Shown here piece by piece: positions 14,672-27,775 of a stretch of DNA of 64,000 nt. The stretch is from Antedon mediterranea (Eukaryota; Echinodermata; Crinoidea; Comatulida; Antedonidae), in the NCBI RefSeq assembly GCF_964355755.1, contig NC_092676.1:7298288-7362287 (forward strand). The letters are read 5' to 3'. Under the pieces are notes generated by a model. It ran no database searches. It worked only from the letters and a program-made list of their open reading frames with translations, and was not told where the DNA came from. Each line of letters begins with the position of its first letter. Positions within the stretch are counted from its first letter, which is position 1. Both the position numbers and the translations under genes were made by a program.

Positions 14672-15848
14672 CTTGAAAAAAATAACTTCCCACCTTATGG
14701 CTAAGAGTCGGCCTACTACAACCTCAGAGCCTAAAAAGTAAAATATTTTTGAAGGTTACAAATGAGGAAAAAATAAAATTGCATGAAATAAAAAAAGTTT
14801 GTTATAAATTTCAATATTTTATGAAATACACATTCCTGTCTATAAAATATGTTTACAAATGACTTGGCCTAGCTAGCTAGGCGCGTAGGCCTATAAACAT
14901 TGTATGTTAATTCTATACTGGGCTCCTATACTGAAGAGAATACTAGCCTAGGCCTAGAGTCTCAACCGAGCACTGCACAACCAACCAAGCCTAGGCCTAG
15001 GCTAGGTAGGCCTAGGCCTCCTCTAGCTAATAAAGTAATATTAATAAATACTTGTCTTTAGGTCAAGGTAGGCCTATCAAATATCATATTATTGTATGGT
15101 ATCAACAAAATAAATTAATGTATACCTAATGTACAGCGGTAAACTGCTCTTATTTAAACTGTTTACATTACTGCATTGAGGGAGTAGGCCTAGGCATCAT
15201 ATCAGGACAGAAAAATACTGTTGTTGTTACACCGCCAACACACATGAATCATGATGATAGGAAAAACCCCAACCGAGCGAGTCGCGTTGCTAGGCAATAT
15301 ACTTTTAAAGATTTTAATGCGCATGCGTCATGAACAAAATTACAACTTTTTACTTCCGTGTTTTTTATATCGAGTATCCTTCAGTTTTGATTGGTCAACC
15401 TTAGTTAATATAATATGCCTAGATAAATTCACAAATAACGCTGGATTTGGGCGCAATAATAAACATATCAGATATTGGTTATATATAAACAGTTTAAGAC
15501 CTATATACATTTCTTCAAAATATTCATACAATAATTGGCACAAAAAAACAGTAATGATATACTGTGTTTTTAAAACTGTATTTTATTATCATGATTTTAA
15601 CAATGGCAAAAACTCATAACAGAGTAAAACAAAGTTTGTTATGGCCACCAGTAGCCATATAGTATAACAATTTATTAGTAGATTAATACCAAAAAATTGA
15701 ACCAATAAACAGGGAAACACAAAGTTATATAAATATTTCATACTTTATTTTTTAGGTTAAAATTGTAATGTTTTAAAACAGTCCTCCATTTTATCATCAA
15801 CTAGAAAACACTAATTTAAAATAAGTTTTATTATGACTTTTTAAAGTG
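14672..15848. promoter_or_regulatory. MATCAP upstream region and CTU1 3' flank
   Basis: The probable MATCAP promoter, with many TAGGCCTA words at 14870-15080 and 15180-15200. The block at 15235-15330 (CCAACCGAGCGAGTCGCG, GCGCATGCG) is richer in CpG. GTTGCTAGGCAAT at 15286-15298 resembles an RFX X-box. From about 15350 on it is AT-rich CTU1 3' flank with no gene seen. Confidence 0.5.
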
Positions 15849-18800
15849 TTAAAAGTCTGCAGTTTGTTTCACAACATTTTCTGTAGGTCTTTGAAACTGT
15901 TCTTCTTTTCTCCTCACTGGTAATAATCCAAGACCAAGCTAAAGAAAGAAAACACACATATGAACATATAATAATAATCCAAATTAATCAAAATACATAC
16001 ATATGTATGTTATTTAATTGTCACTTTAATATTATTCTTGAAGCTGTTGATAAATTCCATGCAACTAGAATTCATTCAAATTTAATTTTTCTTATTTCAG
16101 TAATTCATATCCATAGAAATACTACAGTATATACAGCAATAACTTAAAAAAAAACTTTAAAATTCAGTAGGCAAGGGCAATATTTGACTGAAATAACTGT
16201 AAATATTGACTTCGTATATTATCTTTTACCTTCTTTCTAGCTTTGTGCGATTTTCCAATAGCCAGTCTGAAAAAAATATAATATAATAATAAGAGAAATT
16301 TATATAGCAACAATTCAAAAATGTATAAAGGCACTGTATATATATAAATATATATATATAAATCCAAAGGCAAATTACTAAAAATAATGACAATGCTGTG
16401 GGTATCAGTGGCTGGATCTCAATGGAGAAAATCAAAAAAGCAAAGTAGGAGATGCAGAATTTTGAAGTTATCAAAAGTACCCTTCAGGATTACAGCAAAT
16501 TTAGATCAAAATTGATACAAACAGTAGTATACAAACCAGTGTTTAATACTAATATGATTTTAGGCAAAGCTCTACTGAATACTATGCCCAGACCAATGTT
16601 GTTTGTACATGAAATAGGCATTCAAACTTTAAGTGTTATTTGGCTTACTTTGGTAGTCCTTTGTTCAAGCCTTCTAGTAACACACATGCTTTGCATATAG
16701 TGTGACTGGAGATATAGCCACACTGGTTACAAGTTCCCTGTGTCGGCATTTTAACATCTTTCTTTATCGATAAGCTCTCACCAGAATGAATTATATCTGA
16801 AATTCAATATAGAGAAAATCAAATGGTCAAAATTAAACATTCTTTATATATTTATATTTTGGATAATCTCCAAACCTTTTGAAATTTGTTTTCTTTATGT
16901 CTTTTCACTTATTTTTCCAACTCGCATAGGTCATTTAATTAATTATTATGTATATTTCTCACTGTATTATACTATTAATAATTCTTCAATAGCAGGCTCT
17001 CAATGAAAATGTTATATAGAGAAAAACAAAATTGTTTATATAACATAATGCTCAGTGAATTTTTTCATTTTGCCCTAAAGCTTTCAAACTATGGATTGAA
17101 ATGAATGCATTTATACATATTGTTTTTGAGTGTGCATATAGTAATAGATTACATAATTGTTAACATTTATTCAACTTTTTTGTAGTACAGTATTACTACT
17201 ATCTCACCTATAATTGTACTCGGCCGGATTTTCTCCAAATCTTTTAGGAATGTACGAGCATGACCTCGGTACGCATTTGGAGAATAAATGCATTCAGTTG
17301 AAAAGTAATCTAGCTTCTTAAAATATGCGTACCTGTTTAAAGAAATTAAATATTTAAAATAAATAAAACAATGATCAACTTTTAGTGAATGTTATGTTGT
17401 ATATTGTATTGTAAATTTAAACAGAATAAAAACTTCACTTACATTACAATTTCTTTCTCATAAGTATATTTAAAAGGTTTACATCTTGGTAGAAATCCTT
17501 CATTACCCTGTTGATAAAAAATGAGTTTTGTTTTGTTGGTTTTATTTGATTTCCACAAATAATGCATAATACATTTCTTTATAAATAATTAGTTAAGTAT
17601 AAATGTGGAGTTCAAGAAAAGGAATATTGGCATACAAATGAATAACATGTCACAGAACCATAACAGAGTGTCTACTGCCCTCTATTTATGATATACATTA
17701 TTTAATAATTCTATACATCAGTTAATTTATTTATTTATTTAGGTTTAAAAACACATACAAAACAGCAGCCATTGGCTGATAACGTTTGTTTACAATCAAT
17801 ATACATTATAATTAAAAGTAAAAGAGGCACAATTACAAACAGTATAGAAAAATAACTATATATTATAAAACTCAAAATACAATATTATTCGGTAAAATTG
17901 GTACTCACCGTCATTATTGCAGTACACCTCCTTAATCTGGCAACATCTCCTCTTAAAACTGGCAAACAAAAAAAGCAATTCACTTTTTAAAAATAATTTT
18001 TATTTATAAATATTATTTGTTTAAAGATGTAGTGTTCCCCCAAAAACATGAAAAATGAAGATTCATTTTAAAAGACGTTGAATAGGCCATTTCGCAGTTT
18101 GAATAATGTTAATCACTCCCGTAGAAAAAAACAAATTGTGTTTTCACTTATAAAAAGACAAAATAAATGGTTAAATTCAACCAAAATCCCATTGGCTTCC
18201 AGTCAATATGACTATTTTCTGGTAAATAATTTTTTCTTAATCCGATTTTTGGTCAAAGTTTAAACTACATTATGTGAGATTAAAATGGCATATTCAACAA
18301 AAAATGTTAAGAATTATTTTTTAGGGGGACGTCTTTAAAGGTATCTCTTATATTTCCCAACTATCGCTATATCTATCGTTCTTGTCACACATTGTGTTAT
18401 GCATAATAATAATAATACTTACTATTCATTAAAACTGTTTCTGCAATATCGTCTGCATTGTGACCTAAAAATAAGTACAACTCAAAATCATTATCAAGAG
18501 TTAAAAACTGAAAACAAACTGTAAACTACTGCATAGTGTTTAATGGACTCTGGTCACAAACTAAATTTTAAATAACTATTTAATAAATTACTATTAATAT
18601 TTGTATTGAGCACCTCCACATGACATGGTTTACCTTTTACAATGCATAGTATGAATACATATATCTGTCAAATAATTTGTTAAAATTACCCGTCACAATT
18701 TTGTCAGCGTTTACTAGCACTGCACCCCGATCAAGGGCTTGTCGTCTAAATACACCACAGAATGTGCCTGCAATGATAGCAAATAATGGTAAACTGCTAA

Positions 18801-21800
18801 GCTAAAAATAAACTTGGTTAAGTTTCTTTTGAGGTAAATTGGCTACAGGTACAATAGCATTAAAAAAGTATCTCTAATATTGTGTCAGTGTTGACTATGA
18901 TTTTAATAAACGAAATCCATTGATTCCACTCAACCATGCCATAGAAAATCCAATATTATATCCAGGTACAGTATTAAACAATTATATAATAATACTAATA
19001 ATGAATATAAGGCTGGAAATAGATCTATGATTCTACTTACAATTGTTCTTCAATCCAATTTTTTCAACTATTTTATCCATTGTCCATCCATACAATTCCT
19101 ACAAATAAAACCAACACAAATTCTATATTAAAACAAGAACAATAATTAAAACTGATACTGCATTGAAATATTTTATTTATTGATTTGAAATATTTTATTT
19201 ATACTGGGTAGCCTCTTCAGTCGAAGACTGGTCTCACAGAAAGCCAAGTTATGATCAGTGGTTGTGATTTACACCGGGGTAACCCCCTACTCGTCTCGTC
19301 TCTACTAGTCCTTTTCCGATAAGACTCGTTCTACCACCAGAATCATGGAGCGAGTGAGCCTCGAACCCTTGCTGATGTTATGGCTACGTAATTATGGTCT
19401 CACTGTCTTAAGCGCTCGGCCAATCACTGCATTAATATTAATAAAACATAATTGACTCATCAATCTAACAATTGGTTTTTTAATCCTGGAATTGGTGTAC
19501 TGAATAATAACACACCTCGTAAGACACAATTTTCAATGGTAGATCATACTGTTGTTGATTGCGTTTCACTGTCTGAAATGAGAAAAGAATAACATAAACA
19601 TGATTCTGAAACAATAGGATGATATAAGATTTAGAATAAGGTGTCAGCTAAATGTATGTAACTAGGGCCCCTGCCTTTACTGCTCAGCCATTTGACTCGC
19701 ATCACTTTGTATTCACAGCTGTCACCTTCTATCGAGTAGAAACTTATGAGCGAACCCACTCACCTCAAGAGAATCATCCCGGTAACCACTAATACCTTCG
19801 TCAACCGACAACAAGAATAGATTTAGACCATAGTCATAGCGTTCATTTAACACCTTCATTACATGTGCTAACACAGTGGAATCTAAAACAAAAATCATTT
19901 CATTATCAGATCTATTTATGTTGCCTTTTTACTTTTATCTGTATTTATCAAACGATAGAGTGAACTTGAAGTCAGAGAGTTGTAACTTGTCCCTGACTGA
20001 ATAATGCTCAAATTGTGCATGGAAGTCTTAATAAATTAAACAGGTCACAAAACTATTTTTTATTTTTGTTAGCGGATACTAGTAGAGAATTATCCCATCC
20101 TTATATAATAATGATACAGTACTCAATTAAAAATAATCTACAAGTAAAATAAAAATACCTTTTCCTCCAGATGCACCGATTGCGACAGTTTCTCCACGCT
20201 TGAATAACTCTGCATCAATTATCGTCTGGTGGATTTCGGTTTCAAATGCATGATAGAAGCAGTCTTTACAGAGGGCATCCCCCTAAAATAGTAATATGAA
20301 TAGTTGAACAAGATTGTGTACAACTAGATCATGTAAAAGCTGATCTTACACAATGGTATCTTGCAGTAAAGCGATTCAAACAATTCTAAACCCTATTCTT
20401 AAGCCCTGTCTACACTATCAAACAAAATGTGATGTATCCATATATATAGACATGTTGATGTCATACAGTATCACTATCAGATTTGGGCATATCACTACCA
20501 CATTTGGGCATATCACTACCACATTTGGGCATATCACTACCACATTTGGGCATATCACTACCACATTTGGGCATATCACTACCACATTTGGGCATATCAC
20601 TACCACATTTGGGCACATCACTACCACATTTGGGCATATCACTACCACATTTGGGCATATCACTACCACATTTGGGCATATCACTACCACATTTGGGCAT
20701 ATCACTACCACATTTGGGCATATCACTACCACATTTGGGAATATCACTACCACATTTGGGCATATCACTACCACATTTGGGCATATCACTACCACATTTG
20801 GGAATATCACTACCACATTTGGGCACATCACACTACATTTTTTGTCAAACTAGTTGGATAGTATAGACAGAGCTTTACACTAGTAGTAGCTAAAGTTATG
20901 TTGGATTATTTTGACAATGTAAAGACTCAGTAGTTGAAGATTTGAATTTGAAGATTTATTTATATTTGTTATATTTGATGTAGGGCATTCTGGTCATTGT
21001 TTTGAAAGGGCTCCTTATAACTCCTATAATCATAGTAGCTAATTTTGGTTTTCAGTAAGTACTATATAAAAGTACTATACGTATATATAAAAGGATAGTT
21101 TTAGTTTGGAAATGTGGAACCAATTAGTTTTATCTAGAACCACTTCAACCATCCTTCTTTTTCAATACGAAGAAATTTTATAAATATGCATTTAATTTTA
21201 ACCCTAGAAAGTATGTTTTCTCATGGAGTAGTTTTCTACTACAGAGGAAAACTTGTCCAACAAGATGACTCACATAAACAACATATTTTAAAATTACAAT
21301 TACTACTTGAACACTTTTAATGTTTAGAGTTAATACCAATGATAGTTTAAGTGGACCAAGTATTCTATATCAAGGGTCATCACATGTTGTAATTCTGTTT
21401 AATTAAACAGATGTTTTGAGGAAACTCCATCCACTTGATTTCATACAATGATAGTGAAGTTTTATATCAAAATTATAGTGTTTGTTTTTATAGTGCCTGA
21501 GATTCTTCTCCCTAAATAGTCACATCATGTCAGTGATGCCAACAATGGTGCCATACATCTGTCCACGACAGAGGATGTGTGAGCTAGTACACCGGGGTAA
21601 CCCCATACTCATCTCGAGAGACGGATTTCAAGAAGCGAACGTTTTTAAAAGTACACAAAAGCATTATTGTATACAATACTGGACCTATGGTTTAAATTAT
21701 AGTCCTTATCCGAGAAGACTTGTTCTACCACCAGAAACGGTTTAGTGGAAAAAAGACTCTAATTATGCAATAAAATTTTTTTTTCACTCCCCACAAATGC

Positions 21801-24800
21801 TAAATACATATCTCCTATACCAAACAAGTGACCTAATGATCTAATTCTGAATATAAAACTAAGACACAAGATCGGAAAAATTTAAGAAAAAATCCTAATA
21901 AAAGTATGATACTCCGATTTAACCATTTTCAGCACCAGCTCTTAAATCTCTTTGACCATATTCATTTTGTATTCAACAATTCTGCACAGTATACAACTAG
22001 CAGATGTGTTGCCAGAATCTAAATTACTGGTTTCAATGATCAGATATTTAATACAATTAGCTAAACAATAGGTTGCTCAATGCAAGACAACTAAAGAAGA
22101 CCAAACAATTAAGTACTCATTTTACACACTGTTGTTATTCCAATTACAGTTCAATGCTCCATTAGTATTGAAGGTATAATTATGTTGCTCAAAATTTGTA
22201 TACTATTGTTAAAGATGTATTGTCCCTCTGAAAAATAATATTTTTTTTAAATGTAATATGCCATTTAATGTCAAATAGTTATCCACTTTTACCAAAAATG
22301 AGATCTACCAAAATTTATTTACCTGCAAAAAAACTGTAATTTAAAGCAAAAAATAGTCAATGGATTTTTGGTTGAATTTAAAGCCCCATTCCCTACGTTT
22401 TTTAGATCTAATTTAAGATCACAAACTATATTTAATGTAAAAATAATACTATATGGTCCTATTGCGATAACTTTTTTCGTCTTTAAACGGTTAAAAATGT
22501 GAAAAATAAATCGATTCTAATAATTATAGCGGCCCGCTATAAATCCCAAAATGCATTGCGCGCGGATTGATATTTTTGTTTTTCACCTGTAATTCGCCCA
22601 CTTTTCGATCGATTGTGAAGCCAAAACAAATGGAAGACTCCTAACTTTTCAGCGAAAATACCGGGTTTTCCCCAATTTGTATCAACGGAGTCTGGCAAAA
22701 ATAGAAAGACAATTAATGCAGCAAATATACAACGTCAGGCTAGGTATATAGCTAGCGTACGATGTTCGTACGTTATCGATGTTTACCAGCTAGGCCTACA
22801 AAACTAAGCCTAGCTAGGCTAGGCCTAAGACCGTCCACGAGAGGTCGATCGTCGCGAGCTACTTAGGTAGTGCATTGTTTCTCACTTTTTATCATAATTT
22901 ACCATAAAACGTACATTTAAGACAAGGAATGACATGGTTTAATGTTTTTAAAGTGATATATATGTATTATTTTCCAAAAAACGTCCAAAATTGCAGGGAA
23001 GGGGTCTTTAACCATTTTATTATGTTATTTTATTAGTGATTTACAGAAGTGAATAACTTTATTACAACTACAAAATTACCTATTCAAAGTCTGATTTAAT
23101 TAATCTTCATTTTTTATGTTTTTGTGGGACAATGCATCTTTAATGTTACCAACTTCCCTTTACAGTCTATCATAATGCTAGGCTTTGTTATGTTATTATG
23201 CTGGTATGGTAAACAAATTAAGCAAAATAGATATTGACAGAAATATTCCATAACTGCCTGTTATTTGGTATTCATTTCTATAAAAGGATACATTAGATCT
23301 TTTTTTTTATAACTTAAGAAAAGATAAAGAAAAAAAATCGAAGATGCTGTTCTATTTTTTAATTTTTTAAACACTATTTAACATAACATTATTATTTCTA
23401 TTTAACGAAGTACCACTATAGGATTTAGGTTTTACTTTGTATCAAAAACTTTTTACTAAATCATCTGGGTTATGCTGACTGAGGAGAATTGTTCAAAGTA
23501 TTTAAAAATTAACTGTTAACACAGGCTTAACTTGGCCAGTATAAATCTTAATCCACATTACATCTCTTTATTAAATAACTTAATATTGTTTTATTATGGA
23601 AATTACTATGCATTTGTATTGTAACGGCAGCACTTGACAAGCACTCAGAATATACCATAGTTCTCACTATTAAGTATACATAGACTAAATATTAGCTTAG
23701 GATGTCATAATCTAATGATAACAATTAAATTCTAATCTGAACAATATCGTGAAAGGTGGCAAAAAATACAACAGCAGGTACAAATATGATTTCTATTATA
23801 AACTCCTTAATCAAGAATAAATAGAGGTATTATAACACCATACAACATACACAGTACATATGCTATCCTTTATGCTATGCTTAAAACCAACAATTAATTT
23901 CTCATTGCAGTCGCTCAAGCGCGCAAGTGCACACTTTATACTCAGACTAGAATGAGAAATCAATATAAAGGCGATTCAGAATAAGTAGTGTAAACTCAGG
24001 CCAATAGGGAAACTTTTGTTCTACATTTAAATCAAAAGAATTAAGCTTTATTAAATTGGTAGGACACATGCTAGGCTGGTGCCTGAATTGGTAAACACAA
24101 AGCAAGAATTGGTCAAACAGATGTGGGCAAATACTGTACTGTAGGCATTAATGGTTTCTTATTTTGTCTATGTGTAAGTCTCATGTACTGTAGGTCTCTT
24201 GTATCTTACACACACTTGACATCATTTCTGTGCAAGAGAAAGTTATGGTTTTTAAGGCTCTGTCTACACTATCAAACTAGTTTGACCAAAAAAGTGTGAT
24301 GCACTGTGCCTAAATATGCTAGTGGTATGCCCAAATATGGTTGTGATATGACATCATCATGTACATCTTTCGAGACGAGTAGGGGGTTAACCCGGTGTAC
24401 TACTGTAGTATACACACAGCCACTGTCACTCATCAAGAGGGCCCCTTGATTGTCAGCATACGCTGTTTAGGGTCACCCTTTATAAATTACTGTAGGTGTA
24501 ATAAAAATAAAACAAAAATATATGGGCATACAGTAGCACATAAGTTTGATAGTGTAGACAGAGCTTTATGTATTTTATATATTGAAAAACATTGCCGCCC
24601 CTTAATATGAATTCTTTTTTTTTCTTTTTTACTGTTAATAAGTCCGTAGAATTTGTGCTGCTTGATGTTTTGTAATTGTGAACTGGCATTATTAACTTTT
24701 TGTATAGCTGTATATATATTGTAACTACTGTACGACTATATTTTGTAAACATTTTGTATGGGTCGAACCTCTTGTTACGAGACTGTTCCTATGTTTTAAA

Positions 24801-27775
24801 GGAGAGTAACCAATAAATATTATTATTACAGTATTATTCTTATTATCAATGATATTTAAATGGCCTAATGTCATCAAGGCAGTGAGTGATGATGTGACTA
24901 GGCTAAAGCTCTATAAAATATCATAAAGCACTGTCTACACTATCAAATTGTGCTGTGCCCATATAATATGGATATGATGGCGTCATATCACTACCCTATT
25001 TGGGTATATCACTACCATTATGGGCACATCACACTTTTGTTGTCAAACTAGTTTGATACAGTAGTGTAGACAGAGCTTAAGAAAGATTGAGATTGTAGCT
25101 GTGGTCAGTGAAATATGTCTAAAAAGGCTTAAAACGTCCGAGGCCTCTAGCGTGAGTGGGGCCACTTTTGGTGCCTAAACCAGGGGCTCAGGCATTTGTG
25201 TATGCCACTGATTAAAACATTGAAAATTGACAAGAATATATGAATTCACAGACAGCAATCTAATGTTTCTTATCTTACACAGTAATTTGTGAAAGTACAA
25301 TACTAAACTGATTATTAGGCTCTTATCCCTACTTGCATTAATAAACAATAGACAATAATTGTAGTAAACAATAGACAATAATTGTAGTAAACAAAAGCAT
25401 ACTTTAAAGATATATTGTCCCCCTAAAAAAATATTTTATTTAAATTTTTTTGTTGAATATGTTATTTTAATGTCACATAATAATTATTCACTCTCACAAA
25501 AAATTGGGTCTGAAAAAAATTTATTTACCTGAGAAAAATGTAATTTAAAGCAAAAAATGGTCAAATTGTCTGGAAGACAATGAGTTTTTCGGTAATTTAA
25601 CTGTTTATTTTGTCTTTTTATAGGTGAAATAATTTTTTCCCCCGTTTTCTTTCTTATGGAAGTGAACAACTTCATTAAAACTGCAAAATGGCCTATTCAA
25701 AGTCCGATTTTAAAAATATTAATTTTTCATGATTTTGGGGGACAATACATCTTTAAAGTAATTTTTTTAAACAAACACACTAACTACTGTACACTATTAA
25801 ACATTCTTATCTATAATTGAATACAGAGAATGCAATAATATAGTCTGACTTGTATTGAGTTTGTCTCGTTAATTCTATAACAATACTTCAACAAATTGTG
25901 AAAAACAATGCACATTTAATACTACATTATGGCCTATTCTTTGAATATTTAAATGTTTAATGAGATTATTCAGTCATCAAAGTGTATTGTTCTGTTTAAC
26001 AAACACTATAATGAGTATGTTGCATTGTATCTCTGATTACACATATTGTTCCAGGATCTTATAATTCAATCACACCCTCTTTGGAACACAGAATGGAATT
26101 GTGAATTAGTTAGGGCCTTTGACATTTCTTTGAAATGAATTAAATTAAACCACGCTCTCAGTTACTCTAACATATTCCAAAATATCTGCAATCATGAACA
26201 AAAAATCATGTATTTTAGGAATATAGGCTTAGTAAGTGTAAACCCAATCATATTCATATCAATCTATATTTAATATATTAATATATTATTATTACTATTA
26301 TTAGTATTATTATTAGTATTAAACCATATACAGTATACCTCCATGATTAAACCAATTTGATGGTTTCTTACTTCAATCTTATTAAAACAATGGCGCTAGT
26401 TCCGTTTCGCACCTGTTTTTATTTCGACTTCCTTTTGACTCCAAATTGTTAAGCAACTTATTGTGAATACCACACCTTAAAATTGGGCCTCATGAGTACT
26501 TTTATGAAGAAGAATCACATAAAAAGTAACAAATAAATCCTTAAATTGATGATTTTACAGACATGATTCTCGCATACCGTTTGCGAATTTAGCTTACTCG
26601 AAGTTCAATATTTTCGTTTCTATGGAGCGCCAAAAGAGCAACAACAATAGATGGTTAAAAACTCAGTGGAATGCGTCTTGATGCATTTATTATTGAAATA
26701 CACGTTTAATTTTAATATATTTTGTCAATAAAAAAAATGCTGTAACATTTTAATACTAATAATTTGCTGTTTTCAAATAGCAACCAAACCTAGGCCTAAC
26801 TAAGAGTAAGACTATAGCCTAGACTAAGAGGAATATTATTTAGATTAGTATCACTATCACTATCAGGTATACTGTACCCCTACATACAGCAGTACATGTA
26901 ATATGATGATGAATTTGTCGATTTTCATTCCTAAAAGTTCCTGCAAAAACCATGTACAGTATCAACAGTAATATTTTTGTTGCATTGACATTGATAAAAT
27001 ATGATAAAATTGAACGTAATTTTCACCAATAAATGCAATAAATATACGCAATTTACTGAGTTTTTAGCCCTCTATTATGATTGCTCTTTTGGCGCTCCAT
27101 AGAAACACCAACATTGAACATGGAGTATGCGAAATTCACAAACCGATGTGCGAGAAACACGTCTGTCAATTCATCAATTTATAGGATTTATTTTTTACTT
27201 TTTGTGTGATCTCCTTCGTAAAAGTATTTTTGAGGCCTAATTCTAAGGTGTGGTACTCATGATAAAGTTACTTAACCAATTTTGAGTCGAAATAAACGAC
27301 AGGTGCGAAACGGAACTAGCGCCAAAACAATTTGGAACAAATATTTCATGCATTTTTTTTAAAAATATTTATATACTAGGTCTAGGTAGGCTAGATAGTA
27401 TATTAAACACAGGCGTAAACACGTTTGCGTTATTTAATATCATTATCATGTTATCTACATCTACCGAGGTCACACACACTGCTGAATGGGCCTCCTTCAT
27501 GCAGCCGATGCTGTCTGTCCTCTTCCCCTAAACTCTAAAAGGTTTGAGGAGAGAGAGCTAGGGCCTAGCTATTACTAGTATTTTGGGCTAGGCTAGCCGC
27601 TAGCTAGTAGGCCTACCCTGCCTAGCTAGGCATAATAAACTGAGCCTCCTTGTTGGTAGGCCTATATAGCATTTTCAGTCAGAGAAGAACAACTGACAAA
27701 TAAATTATGTATATTTACAGTTTTCGGTCGTTTTAAAATTGCATTCTTTTCACACAATCCACAAGAAATCGGCAT
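15849..27775 (-). CDS. CTU1: CTU1, cytoplasmic tRNA 2-thiolation protein 1
   Basis: Thirteen exons on the minus strand: 27719-27775, 20159-20282, 19764-19882, 19516-19572, 19041-19098, 18690-18767, 18423-18464, 17909-17958, 17443-17507, 17208-17332, 16649-16796, 16230-16266 and 15849-15938. The joins give 349 aa; human CTU1 is about the same. With CTU2 it 2-thiolates U34 of Lys, Glu and Gln tRNAs in the cytosol, using sulfur from URM1. Seen: an N-terminal CxxC (C5, C8) with a second CxxC at 24/27 after the first intron, the PP-loop SGGKDS at 57-62, [55 protein letters not shown], and the C-terminal zinc cysteines [11 protein letters not shown]...CKAC. Very small exons (37, 42 and 50 nt) split the gene. 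The first intron is 7.4 kb and holds many elements. Confidence 0.94.
19203..19437 (-). mobile_element. tRNA-derived SINE, family A
   Basis: On the minus strand it begins at the right with a tRNA-like head: TGGCCGAGCGCTTAAGAC (A-box) and, 60 bp on, GGGTTCGAGGCTC (B-box). The body has the words GAACGAGTC, GACGAGTAGGGGGTTACCCC and GATCATAAC. Other copies or fragments: about 13995-14070, 21500-21745, 24362-24430, 51340-51717, 56350-56690, 57470-57545 and 59690-59945. The GGCCGAGNGGTTAAG head is Leu/Ser-tRNA-like. Confidence 0.8.
20401..20875. repeat. MITE with internal 21-bp minisatellite (about 17 units)
   Basis: The flanks are the inverted ends of the CTGTCTACACTATCAAAC family (GCCCTGTCTACACTATC left, GATAGTATAGACAGAGC right). 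Between about 20476 and 20832 the unit CCACATTTGGGCATATCACTA repeats about 17 times with rare C/A or C/T changes. Other family copies hold only one or two such units. All frames through it are open (for example GHITTTF repeats), but only because 21 is divisible by three. Confidence 0.95.
22213..23139. mobile_element. TTAA-flanked MITE (outer), interrupted by a second MITE
   Basis: The ends AGATGTATTGTCCCTCTG and GTGGGACAATGCATCT are inverted, and both are bordered by TTAA (22209-22212 and 23140-23143), as for piggyBac-type insertions. Other copies, each bordered by TTAA: 18025-18334, 25408-25752, 28051-28363 and 30609-30955. A left end alone is at 42877. Degraded relatives are near 4945-5275 and 61140-61330. 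The whole element is close to a self-complementary hairpin. Confidence 0.88.
22382..23007. mobile_element. TTAA-flanked MITE (inner), nested in 22213-23139
   Basis: The left end is AGCCCCATTCCCTACGTTTT and the right end ACGTCCAAAATTGCAGGGAA followed by GGGGTCT. Both are bordered by TTAA (22378-22381 and 23008-23011). It splits the outer MITE cleanly inside its GGTTGAATTTAACCATTT region. The interior is more GC-rich (GCGGCCCGC, GCGCGCGG). A truncated relative occurs at about 58225-58390 in a CTR9 intron. Confidence 0.85.
25408..25752. mobile_element. TTAA-flanked MITE, complete copy
   Basis: Inverted ends AGATATATTGTCCCCCT and GGGGGACAATACATCT, bordered by TTAA on both sides. About 345 bp, no coding sense. 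Confidence 0.87.
26392..27323. mobile_element. 932-bp foldback element with 8-bp target duplication
   Basis: Two inverted arms of about 245 bp (26392-26643 and 27082-27323) begin with GGCGCTAGTTCCGTTTCGCA and end on the inner side with GGAGCGCCAAAAGAGCA. A unique core of about 440 bp lies between them. The element is bordered by a perfect direct repeat AAAACAAT (26384-26391 and 27324-27331). An 8-bp duplication is typical of hAT-type insertion. No transposase. Confidence 0.9.

Larger units (their letters stand above)
20283..27718 (-). other. CTU1 first intron, 7.4 kb of nested elements
   Basis: Apart from the elements listed separately, this holds AT-rich sequence, SINE fragments (21500-21745, 24362-24430), MITE copies (24258-24567, 24928-25079) and TAGGCCTA clusters at 22780-22830 and 27540-27670. 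No protein-coding exon seen on either strand. Confidence 0.7.

Noticed and set aside
20476-20832. Regular short repeats that could suggest a CRISPR array
   Set aside because: Units are directly joined without spacers, lie in a eukaryotic intron, and derive from a MITE interior.
20353-20866. Long open frames on both strands with seven-residue repeats
   Set aside because: They follow only from a 21-bp satellite inside a MITE, which opens several frames on both strands. No start context or family supports a protein.
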